DNA of 29,814 nucleotides, taken from positions 1 to 29,814 of the forward strand of contig NSJX01000136.1 of NCBI GenBank assembly GCA_002286715.1, in the 5' to 3' direction. Position numbers and translations under genes: made by a program. The notes under the pieces are model-generated. The model made no database searches. It worked only from the letters and a program-made list of their open reading frames with translations, and had not been told where the DNA came from. This document shows positions 25,950 to 29,814 of this stretch, in pieces (the stretch's first letter is position 1; every line of letters starts with the position of its first letter). The DNA comes from Dentipellis sp. KUC8613 (lineage: Eukaryota > Basidiomycota > Agaricomycetes > Russulales > Hericiaceae).

Positions 25950-26810
25950 AGGAATTCCTAATAATCTGTTCCTTGAATTTCACATCAACCTGGACTGTGC
26001 TGGCGACGAGTCAGGTACCGGAACAGTGTCTTGACCATAGTTGGGACAATCCTAGTATCCACTCGGCAATTGCATTGCTGCATGCGGTATATAGCAGTAC
26101 CGGAAGTACAGAGTAGATAACGCCGGTTCCCATAGATTCTGCAATGTAGACCTGGGTCGTTGCATCTAGCATTCGCCGTGAGCGAATTCGACTCATAAGA
26201 AGGAGAAATTATTGGGACGCCAGGGCTCAGGCTGCTTTTCACGTCAACTGCGAGCGACGGTGTGAGCGAGATTATAAGTTCGGCCATTTTATGCTTGCAC
26301 ATTTCGTGTCAACCCGCAAGCGATACAAGCGCGAAAGCCCTGTGAACCATGTGGTGATTAGCAGCTTTCGGGGAGGAGAAAGCAGCGAGCCTGGTGGGTG
26401 ATTTGGTAGTGCGTACCTAGCATCGGCGTTTTTGTCGACAGGGATGATCAAATATTCCATGGATGCGACCATAGATAACTTCACGAAGAATGATGAGAGT
26501 AAGGACGATTGAACATGCCGGTACTAGCAGCTAGTGGAAGTCGTCACCAAGCCGTGCGCGGTCACGGTGGTCACATCTTGCTCCTGAGTTTCTTGCTCCC
26601 GAAGGCTTGGCTCCGCGCTGCCCTCACTTTATCCCCATCCCATACTGCTTGCATAGGGCACAACATCGAAAGGTGCATGAGAAGCTGCATCAGCGCAGCG
26701 ATGGAAATTATCAACCTTCTTATATATAATCTTCAAGGGCCATCTCGCAGCAGAAAACGAAAATGCTATTGCATTCGTAAAACAAGCCTCATATTCGCAG
26801 CGATACCTTA
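25950..26810. other. Intergenic stretch, no gene recognised
   Basis: Lies between the promoter of paralog C and the 3' end of paralog B. The open frames at 26509-26823 (+) and 25985-26302 (-) show no domain and overlap the flanks of real genes. Probably promoter and 3' UTR sequence. Confidence 0.45.
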
Positions 26811-26815
26811 TAAAT

Positions 26816-28415
26816 CTAATTGATCTGCTGCGACCCCGTCAAGGTTCCGCAGGTCGTAGTAGCCGCATTCGCAGCACAGTACCCCGTCCCAGCCGCCCCG
26901 TTCCCAAAGTCAAACTGGATGTCGTACTGACCACCGTCCGGCACCTTATCCGGCAGGTTGCTGTTCGCCTTCAGGTAGATGCCCGAGATCTGGCCGCCCT
27001 GCGACTTGTTCTGTGCGGAAGGCACGCAACCTATCCAGCAGGAATATTAGGAAGTAATATTGAGAAGAAAGATGAGAGGAAAGAGAGAACCGCGACGTAC
27101 GGGTGACTGCGGTGGGCCGCCCGCCCGTGCCGGCCTGCTGCCCCTCGAGGGTGGTTGCGAACGGGTACTCGTCGCACGAGTGGTCCGCCGCGAAACCGAC
27201 CTTCGCGCTGCACCGGTTCGCGGGCTGCACGCCACACGAGTTGCGCGACCGCGCGGCCTTGCACGCGGCCTTGCTCGCGGTGTTGCGCGTCAGCGTGGTC
27301 GGGTGGCCTCGGCCTGTTCATTCAGGGTCGAGCGGATTGAGCATGCTGGAGCGTGACCCGAGCAGGTATTAGGGAAAAGAGACTCACAGTTGATACCAAA
27401 GCACATGTTTTGCTGAAGCAGAGAGAGTGTTAGACGGCGCCCGATGTATATGCGAGAGAAACGAAAGACGTACACAAACTTCCGGGATGCCCGTCGCCGA
27501 GCAGTCGAACTCCAGAACCGGATTGACGCGCTTCGCGATGATGCGCACCCGGATGTGCTCGCCGGGCAGGAAGGGGCTCGTGTCGTTTCCGTACAGCGTG
27601 CGGATCTTGGGCTTGTTGTCGTCAGGGAGGACGGCGCGCTTGCGCTCAGAAAGCTGTTGGACGTTCGTGTCGCAGGAGTCGTCGCATCTAGGAAGCAGAA
27701 CGCAGTCAGGATTCCGGCCTTGTATGCGTATTTTCCGAAAATGCTTACGGGTCGCAGGTGCCACAGTCAGCAGCAGCTCCGGCTGCAGCGGTACCAGCGC
27801 GCTTGATGGCACAAGCGGGCGCGGCTGGGTGAAATGGGTACGTAGATATGCAGTCGTCGGTAGACACTAAAAATTGTACTCACAAGTGGAAGACGCAGAC
27901 GCGGACGCGCTGCTGGCAGTAGCGGAAGCCGATACAGAGGAACCGCTTGCAGTTGCAGAGGCCGATTGCTTGCCAGTCGACGCCTTGGAAACTACGGTGG
28001 GCGAAGCCGCCGAGGAGACCTTGCCCGCCACAGAAGACGCTTTCACCGGCGCGGACGACACTTGAGCTGCCGCACTGGAGGATGCTTTCACCGGCGCTGC
28101 AGACGTCGACGTCTTCAACGGCGCGGCAGAAGTCACCTGGACTGGCGGCGGCTTTGCTGGTGCGGTCGGCGGCTTCGCTGGAGCTGTCGGCGGTTTGGCT
28201 GGCACGGCGGGTGGCTTTGCCGGAGGCTTCGACGCTGCGATAGCCCGAGCGCCGAGGTCGATATTGACTCCATGGTCGGATACACTGTCGAGCGCCAAGT
28301 CCGCGACTGCTTCGCTGAAAGCGAGTGGGTCCGAGACTGAAGTTGAGAGAACGGAAGGAACGATGAGGAACAGAAGGAGCGAGAGGAGTGCAGCGAAGGA
28401 CGTGGTGCGCGCCAT
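26816..28415 (-). CDS. Secreted NucA/NucB-type nuclease-like protein, paralog B
   Basis: Six exons on the minus strand: 28415-27884, 27824-27749, 27687-27474, 27412-27388, 27313-27101 and 27030-26816, giving 424 residues. Signal peptide at the N-terminus (core LLSLLLFLIVPSVLS), then a Pro/Lys/Ala/Ser linker at about 60-170 (KPPTAPAKPP units, then SSAPVKASS-like units). A Cys-rich region follows (CAIKRAG, CGTCD, CDDSCDTN, GNDTSPFLPGEHIRVRI, FDCSATGIPEVC, QNMCFGINC). The NucA/NucB-like domain comes next, with NSCGVQPANRC, CDEYPFAT (about 329-336), LEGQQAG and the C-terminal part NKSQGGQISGIYLK...DFGNGAAGTGYC. The Asp-Glu pair in the CDEYPFA motif is the part of the family signature expected at the active site. 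Export is expected. A role in degrading extracellular DNA (feeding or competition with bacteria) is inference. Codon use in the last exons is notably G+C-rich compared with paralog A. Confidence 0.87.
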
Positions 28416-28530
28416 GGTGGATATACGAATGAAGTCGTGCGTTGCGAAAGTGAAAGGCGAAGTAAGAAGGCAAAAAAGAGAACGTGAATGGGAGGTCCGG
28501 CCTGCAGAACTGAGGACGAGCGATGGTAGG

Positions 28531-28538
28531 TTTTTATA
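28531..28538 (-). promoter_or_regulatory. TATA box of nuclease-like paralog B
   Basis: TATAAAAA on the minus strand, about 116 bases before the ATG at 28415. The block at 28484-28511, between it and the ATG, is identical over 28 bases to 24459-24486 in front of paralog A. Confidence 0.65.
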
Positions 28539-28544
28539 GCGTTT

Positions 28545-29814
28545 GTAGTCCTGTCCTGTGCATCCCCAACAAAATTGGGGTCCCCAGGCTCCATTCTGAC
28601 GGGTACTCGTACATTGGAATCCATCCAAAGTCGGGGGTTTCCCTGCAGCGGCTAGTAGGACGAGCAATGGAACGGCGTGGCGGTAGTTCCGTCTGGTCGA
28701 GGGCTGCCCGCACCGTAGGGGCGCTGGCTGGTTGCAACATATGAATACGCCATCAAAGGCCATACCGTGGTCGCGACAAAATATGATACGTACAGCGTCA
28801 GCTGGGCCCACCCTCAGCAAATAAGTCCAATCACTGATCCGGCGCCATTGTGTCCATGGGTGATGGTCTGTAGACGCCCGACGAAGGAACGACCTAGTTC
28901 GCTTTCGCGTAAACTGCGAGAAAGGGGGTGAGTGAAGTCAAGGAAAAGCAAAGAGAGCAGCTATCCGGGTTCGCAAAATCGACGATGCGGGTCGTTGGCA
29001 TATGCTTAGCGCTCCCGCTGGCGCTCATATTGTCCACTACCATCACAAGAAACAGGTGTGAAGGAGAGTGCATAAACGATACAGAGTTTCCATGTCGTCT
29101 TTTTTCTCTGCAAGATGGCCAGATTGGTGATTGAACCTTACCGGAAACCGCAAGCAGCAACGGGGAGAACTTGAACTCTACATCCCAGGTGGTCCGAGAG
29201 AACTGCTAAAGCAGTCACACTGCCCCAGACCTGTGTGACGCGCACGATTCCAGCATCGCGTGTCGTCCGTGATCGGATTCTACGCTCGTTTCCATGACCC
29301 AGGGTATCTTTATATTCCTACCTCGAACATGTTCTGTGACTTGCGTGTGATGCGCTCGATGTTGAGCACGAGCGATTCTCCTGCCGCGGCGATAATTGGG
29401 AATACGGGCTAGTTCTTGAGTTCTTTGCCTCATGGAATTGAATATCATATATGTCCTCGTATGTGTTCACCGACATATTCCAAGACGCACCTTACAACGT
29501 TCTGACCGCGTATTCACTTCGCCCGTGTCCGGAGTTTCTGGCTTTGGAGTCTGATATCTGGAATACATACCCAGATACAGAAATTGTTCATGTCATTTTT
29601 CATAAGAAGAAATAAGGCCTTGTCAAAGTAGAAACAGAAGGTGAAAGGAGAGAACAACATCAAGTCAACGCAGTGAGATTTGCTGAGAGACTCGTGGCCA
29701 GCGGGGGCGCCTGTTCGGGAGAAGCCGAGGTCATAAGTGCACGCGCTTATCTTATCACGCCCTCTGCTCTCGACTGTGATTGGCCCGCTCTGCCCAGTGT
29801 GACCCGCGCGCGAT
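28545..29814. other. Right end of window, no recognisable gene
   Basis: The upstream region of paralog B is followed by sequence with only short frames (for example 28894-29160 and 29215-29448 on the minus strand). None has a domain or convincing splice structure. A gene starting or ending outside the window cannot be judged. Confidence 0.45.

Noticed and set aside
22860..28415. Nuclease-like cluster as a bacterial gene transfer or prophage toxin
   Set aside because: The genes have six exons with typical fungal introns, TATA boxes and fungal signal peptides. An ancient transfer of the domain is possible but nothing here shows a recent one.
27867..28820. 317-codon frame starting at 28820 as the true start of paralog B
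   Set aside because: The first 135 codons cross the TATA box and the promoter block shared with paralog A. The signal peptide begins at the ATG at 28415.

Overview
The window is nuclear DNA of a filamentous Agaricomycete (basidiomycete), most likely a wood-decay fungus. The grounds are genes broken by many GT-AG introns of about 50-60 bases, a secreted laccase with all four copper motifs, and families typical of mushroom-forming fungi (DUF6593-type protein, F-box/leucine-rich protein, TPR-CHAT protein, secreted NucA/NucB-like proteins). All multi-exon models were assembled by eye from splice sites, reading phase and family conservation. No transcript data were available.

Left part (1-9700). 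A complete RuvB-like helicase gene (RVB1 copy 1, + strand, 1002-2767) is followed by about 2.7 kb without a recognisable gene. Next come a TATA-box gene for a DUF6593-type protein (5569-6368, +), about 1.7 kb of non-coding sequence, and an intronless F-box protein gene (8167-9696, +).

Middle part (9900-19700). A large TPR-CHAT gene lies on the minus strand (13355-9910), tail to tail with the F-box gene. About 3 kb without an identifiable gene separates it from a laccase gene with 19 exons (16450-19121, +). Just beyond is a decayed piece of an MFS transporter on the minus strand (about 20055-19699).

Right part (20300-29814). A second complete RVB1 gene (copy 2, 20456-22228, +) has the same seven exons as copy 1 and a nearly identical protein, although its synonymous sites have diverged. 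It is followed by a head-to-tail cluster of three related genes on the minus strand. Two encode full-length secreted proteins with a Pro/Lys/Ser-rich linker and a C-terminal NucA/NucB-type nuclease domain (28415-26816 and 24406-22860). The third (25829-25334) keeps the signal peptide and the first shared exons but stops before the nuclease domain. All three have similar core promoters. The last 1.2 kb shows no recognisable gene.

Functionally this is a mixed neighbourhood. It holds a duplicated core chromatin/assembly ATPase, extracellular enzymes (laccase and putative secreted DNases) and lineage-expanded families (F-box, CHAT, DUF6593). Nothing indicates an operon or a metabolic cluster. The most noteworthy items are the RVB1 duplication under protein-level constraint, the secreted nuclease-like cluster with its truncated member, and the TPR-CHAT caspase-like protein.
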